Assembly (NCBI RefSeq): GCF_905475345.1
Contig: NC_066605.1
Location: 3,497,501-3,561,500 of the forward strand
Length of the DNA stretch: 64,000 bases
Origin: Vespula vulgaris
Taxonomy: Eukaryota > Arthropoda > Insecta > Hymenoptera > Vespidae
Direction of reading: 5' to 3'
How positions within the stretch are numbered: position 1 is the stretch's first letter; each line of letters starts with the position of its first letter. Of this stretch, positions 50,810 through 62,915 are shown in pieces. Under the pieces are notes generated by a model. The model was not told the origin of the DNA. It made no database searches and was given only the letters and a program-made list of their open reading frames with translations. Position numbers and translations under genes: made by a program.

Positions 50810-52931
50810 ATGGCGCTGATTGTACCATTGAAAATATTATTTATTCTTTTCCTTTTTCTTCCGAAAACTAAGATATCATACGAATTCTTTTCTATCGACG
50901 ACGAACAGATGTCTTTTATCATAGATATTTGCAAATTATACGCATCGAAATCTGTAATTTTTGTATATTCCGAATCGATAAGTGGTAAAGATATTACTCA
51001 TTTTAATTTAGTCATTTCGATTATATTTATTTTCTTTTTTCTCAGAAACGGGAATAACAACAACGATGTTCAAATTGAGACGTGTACTTTCTTGGGAAGG
51101 TATAATGACCGCGAATTTGTACTTTTCACAATTGCACAAATCATCGTACTACTTCAAGCAAATTGTACGACCGTATTACATAGTGGTGATCTCTAATAAC
51201 AATGCAATTAATGAGTTCTCTTTAGCAACGAGTTCCTTTGATATGTCTTCAGCTGTGTGGATAGTGATATTCATATACAAAGAACATGATCCTGATTATT
51301 GTCATAATCCACCAGATAATATATTTCATTTGAAATTCAATTCAGAAATGTTGGTCCGTTGTGAAACGGAAAATATTTTACGAGAATGGTATTCGATCGA
51401 TACGAATCAAATCGAGATCAAGGATGTAGCTACTTGGAGTTTAGAGAAAGGAATTACTAAAATGGTACCAGATTTTCTTTACAAATGAAAATATAATTTT
51501 TTTTACGAACTGTTGTGTCGTGAGGGCGCAACTGCAAGAGTAATTTTGAATTCATTTCTCGTACCTGACCCGTAAAGTCTACTCTTTCGTAGAGATCTCC
51601 GTTCTTTTTAATAGTAAAGTGATAAATATATTGGTCCCAATGGGTAAGGGTAGGGGTACAAGGCTGGGAAGCTATTGAAGGTCAAATACATATTCACATT
51701 CACATACACATAATCACATTCACGCAAATTAATAAGAGAACGTAATTAGTTGAATGGATCCCGTGAAGCATATGAGAAAGATGCACGATAAAGAACATTT
51801 CGCAAATCGAAAATATACCAATATATTTTTTGTGTAAAAGTTACAATTGCTGTGAGTTTCGTGTTTTGTATTATGTTATTGATCTTAGCGGCCTCTAAAA
51901 GATAGTCCATAATGTTTAGCAAGACTCGGCTATCCTGATGATTTAGATGGTGCTGGATATCTCCGTTTGAAGTAGAACCAGTGATGTTAGTAAGACTCGA
52001 TTGTCTTACTAGTAAGTACAAATGCTTTGATACGACTGCTTTTAATTTCTCTCGAACTATCCACTAAGGTAATAATAAATTAAGAAAAGGAAATGAAAAG
52101 GGCGGAGTTTAAGTAAAAAGTGTCTGGAAAGAGCAAATAATATCCTTATTGGTCCTCGACATGTCAGAATAGTTTGCTCAAAATGTATACACAATCTCAT
52201 GTGTGATTCTTTGTCCTACTGACAGTATGGATCCAAGTGTATTGTATTCATATTTGAAGAGTAGGCGCCAGATAAATGCAAAGCTCGTTTTATCTAGTAA
52301 TCTACTCTTACTGTATTTAATTATTGCCCGACTTGACATGTTATTGAAGACTATGTGATTGACTAAAAATCCCTAAGCTTGGACAAAATATTTTTTATCT
52401 AAGCGTTTTCTTAATAACTATCCAACAAGTTTTCAAGGATATATATTGTAGATATACAGTTTTTAGGAGAAAGTATTGAAAATTACAAGAGTACGCATAT
52501 GTGCGTTAACACGAAGGAAGATATAATTTACAAGATTTAATTTTGAAAGTTGTTATAATTAAGATAAATTATTTATTATTTTTTTTATAATTAATGAAAT
52601 GTGTCTCTACTTTTTTCTTTTTTTAGACTTTTTTCTTCTTTAATCTTTACCATTCACAAGTATAAACAAGAATGACGAATTAGACGGTATATTCCGTAAA
52701 ATATTAAGAGCTTAATATCACTTTGAATTTTAGGCTCGATATTGCTTTGGAAGTAGAAAAGTATGGAATATTGAATCCAAAAGAAAAGACTTGGACTGAA
52801 GCAATTACAGTATGTACAGGACGTACTGAGATTTCTTTTTTAGATTTTTCTATTATTAGAAATAAATTTAATATTCTGAAGCCCAACAACTTTCTTGTTA
52901 TACGAGAATTAAAAAAATTCGGGATTAAGTG
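50810..52931 (+). pseudogene. Ionotropic receptor pseudogene split by an insertion
   Basis: Exon 1 (50810-50984) and most of exon 2 (from 51046) are open and nearly the same as the intact gene at 56684 (MALIVPLKILFILFLFLPK; ITTTMFKLRRVLSWEG). Exon 2 ends in a TGA at 51486 where sister copies have an arginine codon after LYE. Homology then ends near 51504, and about 1.1 kb of unrelated sequence follows. A decayed exon 3 resumes at about 52646 to 52931 (NDELDGIF, ISFLDFSI) with frameshifts and stops. Exons 4-8 are not found before the convergent gene at 53596. The glycine in PPGNIF is aspartate and the cysteine-glycine pair of RCGTEN is RCETEN, in line with relaxed constraint. Confidence 0.9.
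51505..52640. mobile_element. Unidentified insertion, probable transposon remnant
   Basis: This sequence separates the exon 2 and exon 3 remnants of a receptor and has no counterpart in other copies. It begins near TGTTGTGTCGTGAGGGCGCA and is richer in G+C than the flanks. The opening, with TGT and a GAGGGCGCAACTGC stretch, is reminiscent of LTRs, but I could not find a second LTR, terminal repeat or target-site duplication. A 91-codon minus-strand ORF at 51746-52021 shows no motif I recognise. The limits are those of lost homology and are approximate; a solo LTR plus flanking sequence is one reading. Confidence 0.4.
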
Positions 52932-53006
52932 ATCATCTTACTTTTAGTGCGATAATTTGCACTTAGTAATATGTAGTATAAGTTTGGTCTCAACTTTTTG
53001 GACACC

Positions 53007-53016
<10 letters not shown>

Positions 53017-53056
<40 letters not shown>
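53017..53056. repeat. (TA)n microsatellite
   Basis: TA run between two convergent receptor copies, followed by more AT-rich sequence and a short GT run at 53098-53110. Nothing else recognised from 52932 to 53595. Confidence 0.9.
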
Positions 53057-53057
<1 letters not shown>

Positions 53058-53595
53058 GTACATAATAAATAATATATATAATATATATTAAAATACGTGT
53101 GTGTGTGTGTATTACGGGCTTTCAAGATAATTCCTATCGTAGGAAATTTGACATGCTAGTACAATTAAATTAACTACAGTTAGTTTATTAAAAATTTCAC
53201 GGAATATTCATATTAATTCAGTTATATATACGATTTAATTTCGACTAATACATAAGAGATGAAAAATAAAACCTTTTTTATAAAATACATAGATATATCA
53301 TATTTCGTGCAAATACAGAAAACTGAAACAATTGAAAAAAATAAAAATCTATGTAAGTACATTCGATAAACGTAGAAAATATGTTAAGTACATCTTTATA
53401 TCTATAAGATAATGAAGAAATTCAATTTCGATTTAAAACTATACTAAATAATACAAAGGCTTAAATATCCATATGTGTGTTCCTATTCAATTAAGAAATT
53501 ATAATAAAGATTCATTAAATATAGATTCATTAAAGCGAGCATTATAGTTGTTGAGCATTATATATATTGTTAAATCTGTACCATACGCGTGCGCA

Positions 53596-56500
53596 TTAAC
53601 GATTCCTGTAATTTATTGTAATATTTCTAATATTTTTCTTTCTTTTTACATAAAATCTTGACGATTTAATCGATGGAATATGATGTACCATCGAGATTTT
53701 CTTGCTTTTACGAACGAAAATACACTTTTCTATGATAAAAACACAAGTACTCAAAATGATACCAATCGACAAGAAGAAAATAAGCGATATTACGCTGATT
53801 AGAGAAATTGGTTGATGCGAAATCATATCATTGGATTTTCTTTCAAATGACATATCTTTTAAGCGACTGATCATACCATTATCAATAAACTTCTGCAACC
53901 TGAAATGGGCCAGTATTTTAGTACATAATAAATAAAAATTTACATTCTTAGACACTCGTACTCTTACTGAAAATTGATGACATCAGTAAACGGATTGCCC
54001 TTAGATAAAATTAGAGCAAAATTGCTTACATGTCCAGCGTCAATACGAACCAATTTGCACAGAATTTTACAACTTACTCTTTTTTCTATTTCGTCATACG
54101 CGTACATTGCTAATTTTCGATTTTTACAGATCTGTAATTTAATATCGGATATTAATAATAAAACTAAATACATGGTGTAACAAAATTTCACAGCAAAACT
54201 TCAGCCATAGATTTCTAATACGTAAAGAAGAAAAAAATAGGTTCTATCACCATCGGTTAGAATATGTTTAATTTTTGTGTTATATTTTCAAATACGATCT
54301 TATAATTAGAGAATTCCAATTATATTTATTCTATTTCCTGGAATCAAATTTGAGACATTAGTTATATTTCAAGTTCAAATATGTAACCATATCTGATGAA
54401 TTTTTTGTTGTACTGAATATCTTTATTATCCGCAAATAAATTACATTCATATACTTACGTAGATGAATTTTAGACAGAACTCATGTTCGGAACTCAATAA
54501 GACGATAAAGTAGGCCCTGTATTTAAACAAGAGATGGATTTTAAATATTTCATGTAAGAAGATGTCTGCAATATGCATCACAATTCCAGTAAATGAACAT
54601 AATTGGAGTACTATAAAATTCTACTTAAAAATTTTATTATTCAAAATTTAAGAATTTTTAAGTATTTCCACATTCATATTGATAGAACTTATTTTTTCTT
54701 CTCTACATATGAGGAATTCATTTTGGAAATATTGGTGCATAGTGAATTTACACGAAATGCATATAAATGTTATTTAATTTGTTTCTTTTATAATAATTTT
54801 ATCGTACTCTCCTAAATCCTTCTATTTCAGTACGGGGCAACTTATCTTCTTCTAGCATCAACTTCATTACCTCCTTTGCAAGCGGATCTTTCGAATTCTA
54901 CAAATAAATATCTCATTTCATTTCGGTATATTTATTGTTATCTATATTTATATATTCGTATGTAATAAACATAGATTATACATATAAACATGGAATAACA
55001 TCTTACTGCAAATTACTACATACTTACTACAAACTTATCATAATAAGCCGTACCACGAACAACTGCAAGTTGATAAGTACCGTCTGCAACGAAGCTCTCT
55101 AATGAATCAAATGGTAAGACATGAATAACGGACGTTAAAAAGCTTATCAAAGCAGCTGAATATACGGCCCATAAGACGGTAACCCAAAGAAATAGAGAGA
55201 AATATGCTATTCGTAACGAAGATCTATGAGAAAAATCTACAGTGAAAGAATACTTTGAGTAAATATATGAAGGACGTAATAAAACGCAAATAAAAAACAT
55301 TGAACCAAACCAGCAAGTCCCTGTTGGCAGAATATACCCCAAATCTCTAAAAAATTATCAGTGAATAAATATACTCTTTTACGATCGGTTCCTCTTTTCA
55401 TTTTGAGAATGATCAAGAAGACCGATGCACCAATCAATAATCCAAACATAGCAATCCAAACAGAATGAGTGAAAGTCTATAAAAGTAACAATTTTTTAAT
55501 TCATGAAGATTTACATATGAAGAAGAAAACAATAAAATAATGCAAGTAATCGTACTAAGAAGTAAGATGACCATTTAATCGCTAAATTTTCTGGTTCTCG
55601 AATAAAGAAACAGTTCTTAGAAACGAAAATAGGAAGTGTGAAATCAACGGCATTTAATCTGTCATCGTTAATGGAAAACGCTGCAAATACAATGTCAGCA
55701 CGTCCAGCATATAATTCTCCAATTCCACCGGACCAAGTTTTGTCTTTTGCATTCCACCTTCCATGCTCTTCCATTTCCGAGACAATGTTAAAACTAAAAT
55801 TGAGACTAACAGAAAGTTCTTTTAATATTCTACCGAATAAACCGTCTAATTCTCCATCCTTATTTATGTTTGAGAATAGTGATGTCTAAAAAAGAAAATG
55901 AAGAAAGGAAGAAAACGATAAAAAAAAAATTTCTAGAAAATAAAACCGTAGATATTTTACCTTAATTATAACAGCTTTCATAATTGAACCCTGTAAATTG
56001 TATCTTCTTTCGTAAAGATAATCTGGTACCATTTTATTAATTCCTTTCTCTAAACTCCAAGTGGCTATATCCTTGATCTCGATTTGATTCGTATCGATCG
56101 AATACCATTCTCGTAAAATATTTTCCGTTCCACAACGGACCAACATTTCTGAATTGAATCTCAAATGAAATATATTACCTGGTGGATTATGACAATAATC
56201 AGGACCATGTTCTTTGTAAATGAATATCACTATCCACACAGCTGAAGACATGTCAAAGGCACTCGTTGCTAAAGAGAACTCATTAATCGCGTTGTAATTA
56301 GAGATCACCACTATGTAATATGGTCGTACAATTTGCTTGAAGTAATACGATGATTTGTGCAATTGTGAAAAGTACAAATTCGCGGTCATTATACCTTCCC
56401 AAGAAAGTACACGTCTCAATTTGAACATCGTTGTTGTTATTCCCGTTTCTGAGAAAAAAGAAAATAAATATAATCGAAATGACTAAATTAAAATGAGTAA

Positions 56501-56684
56501 TATCTTTACCACTTATCGATTCGGAATATACAAAAATTACAGATTTCGATCCGTATAATTTGCAAATATCTATGATAAAAGACATCTGTTCGTCGTCGAT
56601 AGAAAAGAATTCGTATGATATCGTAGTTTTCGGAAGAAAAAGGAAAAGAATAAATAATATTTTCAATGGTACAATCAGCGGCAT
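53596..56684 (-). CDS. Divergent ionotropic receptor, intact
   Basis: Predicted IR channel. Exons (minus): 56684-56510, 56448-55961, 55885-55556, 55476-55311, 55236-55028, 54897-54808, 54131-53968, 53899-53596; joined 1926 bp, 641 residues, open throughout. Starts MPLIVPLKILFILFLFLPK. S1 carries GRADIVFAAFSINDDR with the arginine at about 297. Pore loop EIWGIFCQQGLAG; M3 AVYSAALISFLTS; S2 RGTAYYDKF; M4 region ISLISVISLIFFLSIGIIL followed by a basic tail that ends NYRNR, about six residues shorter than in sister copies. Exon 5 ends KFV|GTAAGT in place of the usual KFA. Intron 6 is 676 bp. Closest relative in the window is the pseudogene at 50810, its inverted-duplication partner. The two are convergent. 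Confidence 0.9.
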
Positions 56685-58000
56685 TTTTGATCTATCAATT
56701 AAATGGTTATAATGTTATATTTCAATTTGAATAAATCGACAACTACTAGAGAAAATGAAAAAATTCCTATCCGACAACGGAAGAAGATCACACGACACTA
56801 GATATTTAAACCATCGAGAGAAATATTGTTGACGTACAGGTCGGAAGTCACGCGATGTTCATGTGCATATTTGTACGAAGAAAATGATTTCATCTTTGCT
56901 GGCATAGATTTATTATCGATCGATTAATAAAAGTTTTTTTCATTTACTTCTTTTGTTTCTTTATTTTATTTGATATGTGAATACATCTATACATAAATAT
57001 GCCCTGACAGACACACACGTTTTGTTAACGTATATAAATATATAAACATTGCATGTTTATATTCCTGTGCATAGGACATTGAATGTTAATAGAAATTGTT
57101 AAAATGTAATTTCGACTGAAAAAATTTAATAGACATTTTGATCGATAGAATCGAGACAAGTACTTAACGAAATGATTTACGACTACGACACGTTTCAGCA
57201 AATATATATGAATGTTGTCTAGGAAATAGTACCTATTTACTTATAAAAGCTATATAAAGAAATGGAATATGCTTATAGAAGGTTATTTAGCTTTGACAAA
57301 ATCAAAACTTCTTAGACATTTTTAGCTCAAAGATCATATTCATTATTAATCAAAGATCATTACACATAATATGCATTTTGCCAGGTTTCTAACCATTAAT
57401 TTTATACCTTTCGAGAAGAAATAAAATAAAAGAAGTACAATTTTGTACAAATTATTTAATTTTTCACTAGAACACCCTGGTGGTTTAGTGATTAAAAGAA
57501 AAAGAAAAAGATACTTAACTGTAATGTAGTGTTTTCCAATTTTACGTGTATTATGACCCTCCTCAACGCCTCAAAAGTAACACTGTAGTAGAAAATAAAA
57601 GTAATATAAATCGCGTTAAACTCGTTGACTGAGTGCAAAGCCTACGGTAAAGGGCATACGTCTATATGATAGATAAACTCTATGAATAATAGGACATCCA
57701 CTGTTTCTTTTAGTTATTCATACAGTTTTGCATTAACTATCGATGGCATTGATCCTATTTGATTGATTGTAAAAAGAGAGAAAATACGGAAAATATTGAA
57801 CACTTCCATGACCTATTTCACTTCTACGTGACATACACGATAAATTGGCGGCAAGAATACGATGGAAGTAATAAAGTTAAATGCATTATAAGGTTTAAAG
57901 CACATTACGTAGACATACGTACACTTGTGAATATGAGATAAAAAAACGAACAGTGAATGTTTTTTTAAAAAGTCATATAAAGAACTTCATACAGTACACT
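56000..58000 (-). repeat. Right arm of inverted duplication
   Basis: Partner of 49471-51488 in reverse complement. Beyond the receptor exons it includes the conserved upstream segment (57735-57812) and the GGCATTGATCCTATTTGATT sequence. Similarity falls with distance from the gene. Confidence 0.85.
56843..56858 (-). promoter_or_regulatory. Conserved 16-bp upstream motif
   Basis: GGAAGTCACGCGATGT, about 159-174 bp upstream of the ATG at 56684, the same spacing as in its inverted partner at 50636. Confidence 0.55.
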
Positions 58001-58624
58001 TATAAATACTAAGTGTAATAATAATAATGATAAAGGTAGTGTTATGATAGAAGTATATTCAACATCGAAAAATTCGATCCAGTTATTAGAAATTATGAGA
58101 GATGGCTACAACGTTTTAAAGTGGTAATAGCAGTTTTCAAGATACCAGGGAATCATAAAAGTGACTTATAACATTTCCTAAGATGTACTACTTTCAAGAT
58201 GATTTACTCTAATCGACGTAAATAAAAATTGGCTTCAACTAATCCGTGTAAACTTATATCTACATTAAAGGATTTTTATACATTTACACTGTTAGTAAGT
58301 ACAAGGAATTATCCATCTGGAGAAACGAACCGAAAGGGAATTTCATAACAATACTACATAAGTTAAATATTTGTTTTGGTTACCTAGAAGCAATATTATG
58401 AAAGCAATTTATTAGTACAGCAAGTTATTGAGTCCATACACAATTGTTAAAAACAATAACGGTGGATTTCGATTAGACGATACATATCATTACGTTCATA
58501 GTATCCCAACAACACGTCACGTAGTTAGAAACAGTATCGCTAATTGGGCACAGATCAAATCACGAATCACGTCATATTGAGCCCCATATATAATATCGAG
58601 CTATCTAAGAAAACATAATCGACA

Positions 58625-58975
58625 AATATGAATTTTCAATTGAGATCTACATTATCGAAGGTGTTACCTACAAATACACAGACAACCACTGATATTATTT
58701 GTTTCAGATACTGTTCGAACGATCCAGTAACTCAATCTAATCTCGATCGTAATATAGAAGTTTACAAAAAATTGAGGAAGACAAAAAGAAGAATCTTCCT
58801 AGTCGATTCAAGTATTTGTATTCTAATTATAGAAAATTTTATTTTTGCTCGTAAAACAGAGAAAATGTCAATGGTACATCATATTTCATCAATTAAATCG
58901 TCAGGATTTTACGTAAAAAGGAAGAAAAGTTTAAGAAATATTGCAAAACATTACGTGAATCATAGTCACGCGTAA
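58625..58975 (+). pseudogene. FPEWI-type spacer segment joined to an IR exon 8 fragment
   Basis: The first part (58628-58720, up to ICFRYC) matches the start of the spacer segment seen at 37801 and 31240. From about 58808 the sequence becomes the 3' part of IR exon 8: SICILIIEN, FARKTEKMSMVHHISSIKSS, a lysine-rich stretch and stop at 58973-58975. The whole is open for 115 codons, but M4 is cut off at its start and no upstream receptor exons exist. It is best read as a rearrangement scar from an unequal exchange; expression as a small membrane-anchored peptide cannot be excluded. Confidence 0.65.
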
Positions 58976-59448
58976 TTTATTAATGACAATGACAATGTAC
59001 GTTCTCAAACGATTTTTTATTTTCAGATTTTAATTTTTCAATGCAATATAAACACGTATATGTATATTTAATATTTATATTATTTAGGACATACATACAT
59101 ACATGAAGATCGTTTAAAAAGTAATATCCGTTTAAAAATTACAATAATTTAAAGTTATAACAAAGTATTTTTAAATGTTTCCTTTATCTGTAATATAACT
59201 TTATTTGTAAATATATATTTAATTATTAATTATCATATTAATTATTATAATTGTTAATTATTATTATAAAGTAATTATATATTTAATTATTTTTCAATTA
59301 TTATTATTATTCGCCTTATCTAGTTAAACTGTTTCAGTAACGTAGGATGAGTTTCTTACACCTTCATCATATACTTTCGCTGCAAATTCACTTCATCATT
59401 ATTGGACAATGCGCTATCCTGTAAATAATTGGTTTCTTCTTCTATAAT

Positions 59449-59723
59449 TTTCAATCGATCATTTCAAAACTTTCCAAAAAAATTAATATATGCTTAAATA
59501 TGAATAACTAACCATTCATATTCATTTGAACATGTTCTCTAAGTTAAAATGTTCAGATAAAAAAATTTTCAAAATGAAGCGAGTCGATTATAAGAGATGA
59601 ATTTTAAACGATTGTAACTTCGTCTATTTCAAAAATTTTTTTATGAAATTTTCAAAAAATATTCTTAAAAAATTATATGCCGAATAAAAATACTTTTGCA
59701 AAATCCATTTTCTTTTTACTTTT

Positions 59724-59763
<40 letters not shown>

Positions 59764-62700
59764 ATAATTATCGTATTCATTTATTTAATGATGCTAAAAC
59801 ATAATTTATTTAAATTGAAATAGTGTCTTACTTTTTGAAATCATAAATCACTTTTTCTCTCTCTCCATTTCTCTCTCTTTCTCTTTCTCTGTCTTTCTCT
59901 GTCTATTTGTCTGTCTGTCTGTTTCTCTTTCTCTTTCTCTTTTTCCTTAAGACAACATACTTTTTTGTTTTTATTTATTAGCAATTGTTGCTTGCACGGA
60001 AAAATCAGATGTAATCGACTTCTTACTTTCCATGAAAATACACTATTTGTTTGTGATTTATGAAATCGTATATTATAATTTTGTAAAGTAATAGCAATCG
60101 TTGTAACTATATGGATATTTTGAATATATAATAGATAATATATTATAATTTTATTAAATTTTATAACAAGTTACATACGACGACACATTTTTGTTCTACA
60201 CATTTTCTTATTCCTCCTTTCAATATTTGTACAAATCGTTTCGCTCGATTATTTATTGCAGAATTGTACTTTGACGTATATTTAGAACTTACTCCATTCA
60301 TTTTGCAGGATATTATATTAAACGTCCTTGTGAAATAGAGATTTGTATCGTTCTTCATTTACTTAAAAATTTTCTTAAATTTTTCGCTTGTAATTTTCGC
60401 TGTAGTATTGTTTATTATTTGGACTATTGATAATATTAAAAAAATTAATATATTACCACACAAAAATAATGATTTAAGAATGGACATGGTTGTTGTGAAA
60501 ACTCGTACGACTTTTAACAAAACAGATTTTGTATTCTTTTTACTGTTAATCGCGCATGTAAGCACCAATTTAATATAAACAAAGAAAACACCAACTATTT
60601 GGATCAAACTCATCATATATTTACAAATTTTATCTAATTGGATATTGAATATTGCAACTACATATACGACATGACGATTTTTTCTAATAGAATCATTAAT
60701 TACCGAATACGATTTCGGTCGAACAATGACTTCATATCAATATTTAAAATATAAAGATTAAAATTTTTTGCAGTATTTCTGTATCTAACTTGAACACTTT
60801 ACATTCCAATAGTTTCTAAGATCGTTTTACAAAATGTTTGCAATTTAATATATTATACCTTAAAACTTCACAAGGGAATAATTTTTTGTTCATTCGTTTA
60901 CTCATGATCGTTACCACAGTTCCATTGTCGATTTTGAATTTCGTATTATGTTGTTATAATCGCTTTCTACGATTTTCTCTATTCTATATGCTCAACCAGA
61001 AGGATTTGTTTCAATTGTTGTGTCTTTCCTTTTTGGAAAATTTTGTAAACTATAATTTTTGTATTTTATATATATATTTCGTTGCTAGATAGCTTGTCTC
61101 GCATCTGAAAAGATATCAATATCTATACATATATTCTTAGATAACGTCTTTGATGATGTGAGTCATAATTGGGAATTTGTTTTCCTTTTTGTTTCTTTTT
61201 GTTTTTTTTTTGTTTTTTTTTTGTTTTTGAAAGCACACGCTTTCTTAGATAATACGGCATTAAACTTGCGTTCCTTTTTGCTATTGTTCGCTATTTGATT
61301 CGTGTCCTTGTAATCTACTCGAGAAATATTCTATTATAACTGCATGATTTTAAATAGTTCAACAACAATGTTTATCACCTTATTAAAACCTAAATATTTA
61401 TTCCTGACAAAAGTACTTGGATAACTTCATCTGATATAAAAAATTTTGGTTACTCGATGCTATTTTTAAATAATTTCAAACATTGCAGTAGATACTTAAC
61501 TTATAATACTGCTACGAAATTTTGTATAGATTCCCTTTCTGCTTTTTTCCGTATATAAAAATTGTAATTTTATATAATTTCTAACAGTGCATAAAAATTT
61601 GTTAATTTAGACGAATCCGTTGGAGTCAATTTGTCGCAAATCAAAGAAAATCGTAAGTCCGATGAAATGAAAAAAATAAAGTACGTTTTTATTTTTTGTT
61701 ATCCTGAAAATTGGCATTACTTCTTATGAACGTTATAGCCATACCACATTATTTCTAATAGTCGGATCGAAAGATGCGATGCTAAACTTATGACACTATC
61801 TCTGCCATTATTTCCGTTGAATTAAGGTTTTATAGGCATACTATAGGAAGTTCTTTGTCGCATTCTTGTTTTACATGTATAAATGCACATCGTATATCTA
61901 ATATATATTCTTCAATTAAGGGTACTAAAATTACTTGATCACTTCTTTTGTATTCTTGTCTTCACGTGTGTATCAGGTAAAGATAAAAATGATGAAGTGC
62001 AATATTTTCTCCATATTTTTTCTCCGATGTCTTATAATCCATCATACAGGATCAATACGTTCGGCAGTGAATATGAATATGAATATGAAACTGAATAACT
62101 AAAAAAAAACAACCCACGTCCTAACGCTCGTACTATTTATCTATCGTATGAGTATTTGCTTTTCAACGCAGACCTTTCTTTTACGTCAATCTATATAACA
62201 CAATTTATATGATTTTTATTTTCTATTAGATTATTTGAAAGAACATCAAAATTTTTGAGATGTTGAGTTATTATATGATTCAGAAAAGATTGGAAAACAC
62301 CACATTACAGTTAAATATTTTATAAACTATTAACTTTCTTTTTGAATCCCAGGGTGGCCCAGAGGAAAATAAATAATTTCTACAAGTGAAAATTTTTTCT
62401 TATTTTATTTCTCACGGAAAAGTACAAAGTTGGAATCTAACAAAATGAACATTATAGAAAATGAAATGATAAAGATTAAGAACCACTAATTTATATCAAT
62501 GTATAAGTAAAAATGATCTTCTATAAACAGTCTTACTTATTAGACTCATACATATTTCTTCAAACGTGCGAAGATCGCAATTCATTTTCTTAAGTGCTAA
62601 CCTCGATTATATCGATCAGAATGTCTATTAAATTATTTAAATGTAGGTAAATTTTAACAATCCTTTATAACATTTTACTATTGTATGTAGAATATTATAA

Positions 62701-62915
62701 ACGTATAACGTGTATATGGAGATACATAAATGACAATCGTAATAATAGAAGTGACTATAATGTTCTAAATTGCTTAGAAATTTAGTATCTTACGATCTTC
62801 TTTCGTAGTAGGACAGATATTTTCCCATTTTCTTTAGAACGTAATCGCCAATTCGTTCAATTTGAATAAGAATACTATAATTAATCGATCGACATAAGAA
62901 AAGAACAAGTTCGTT
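59449..62915 (+). repeat. Right copy of segmental duplication upstream of IR
   Basis: Partner of 1750-4906. It keeps the same order of blocks and runs straight into the receptor at 62916. An extra stretch of about 1.1 kb is present at roughly 60270-61360. A TA microsatellite lies at 59727-59760 and a pyrimidine tract at 59858-59944. The conserved upstream segment is at about 62000-62066. Confidence 0.85.
60270..61360. other. 1.1-kb indel present only in the right duplication copy
   Basis: In the left copy, TTGTTGCACAACG near 3337 joins the two sides directly; here about 1.1 kb intervenes. On the minus strand two frames in the same phase (60616-60359 and 60358-60161) are separated by one TAA and give about 150 codons with hydrophobic stretches (IQIVGVFFVYIKLVL, ILIFLILSIVQII); on the plus strand an 84-codon hydrophobic frame lies at 60838-61092. 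The minus frame runs past the indel edge, which argues against an inserted gene. A decayed multi-pass protein gene is possible; chance is equally possible. Confidence 0.3.

Larger units (their letters stand above)
49471..51488 (+). repeat. Left arm of inverted duplication
   Basis: Reverse-complement match to about 58000-56000. The match spans the conserved upstream segment, the 16-bp motif, proximal promoter and exons 1-2 of the receptor. Near the ATG the two arms are almost identical: the run from CTATGCCAGCAAAGATG to the start codon has only scattered changes. The left arm carries an extra TA/CATA microsatellite at 50409-50482. Confidence 0.88.
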
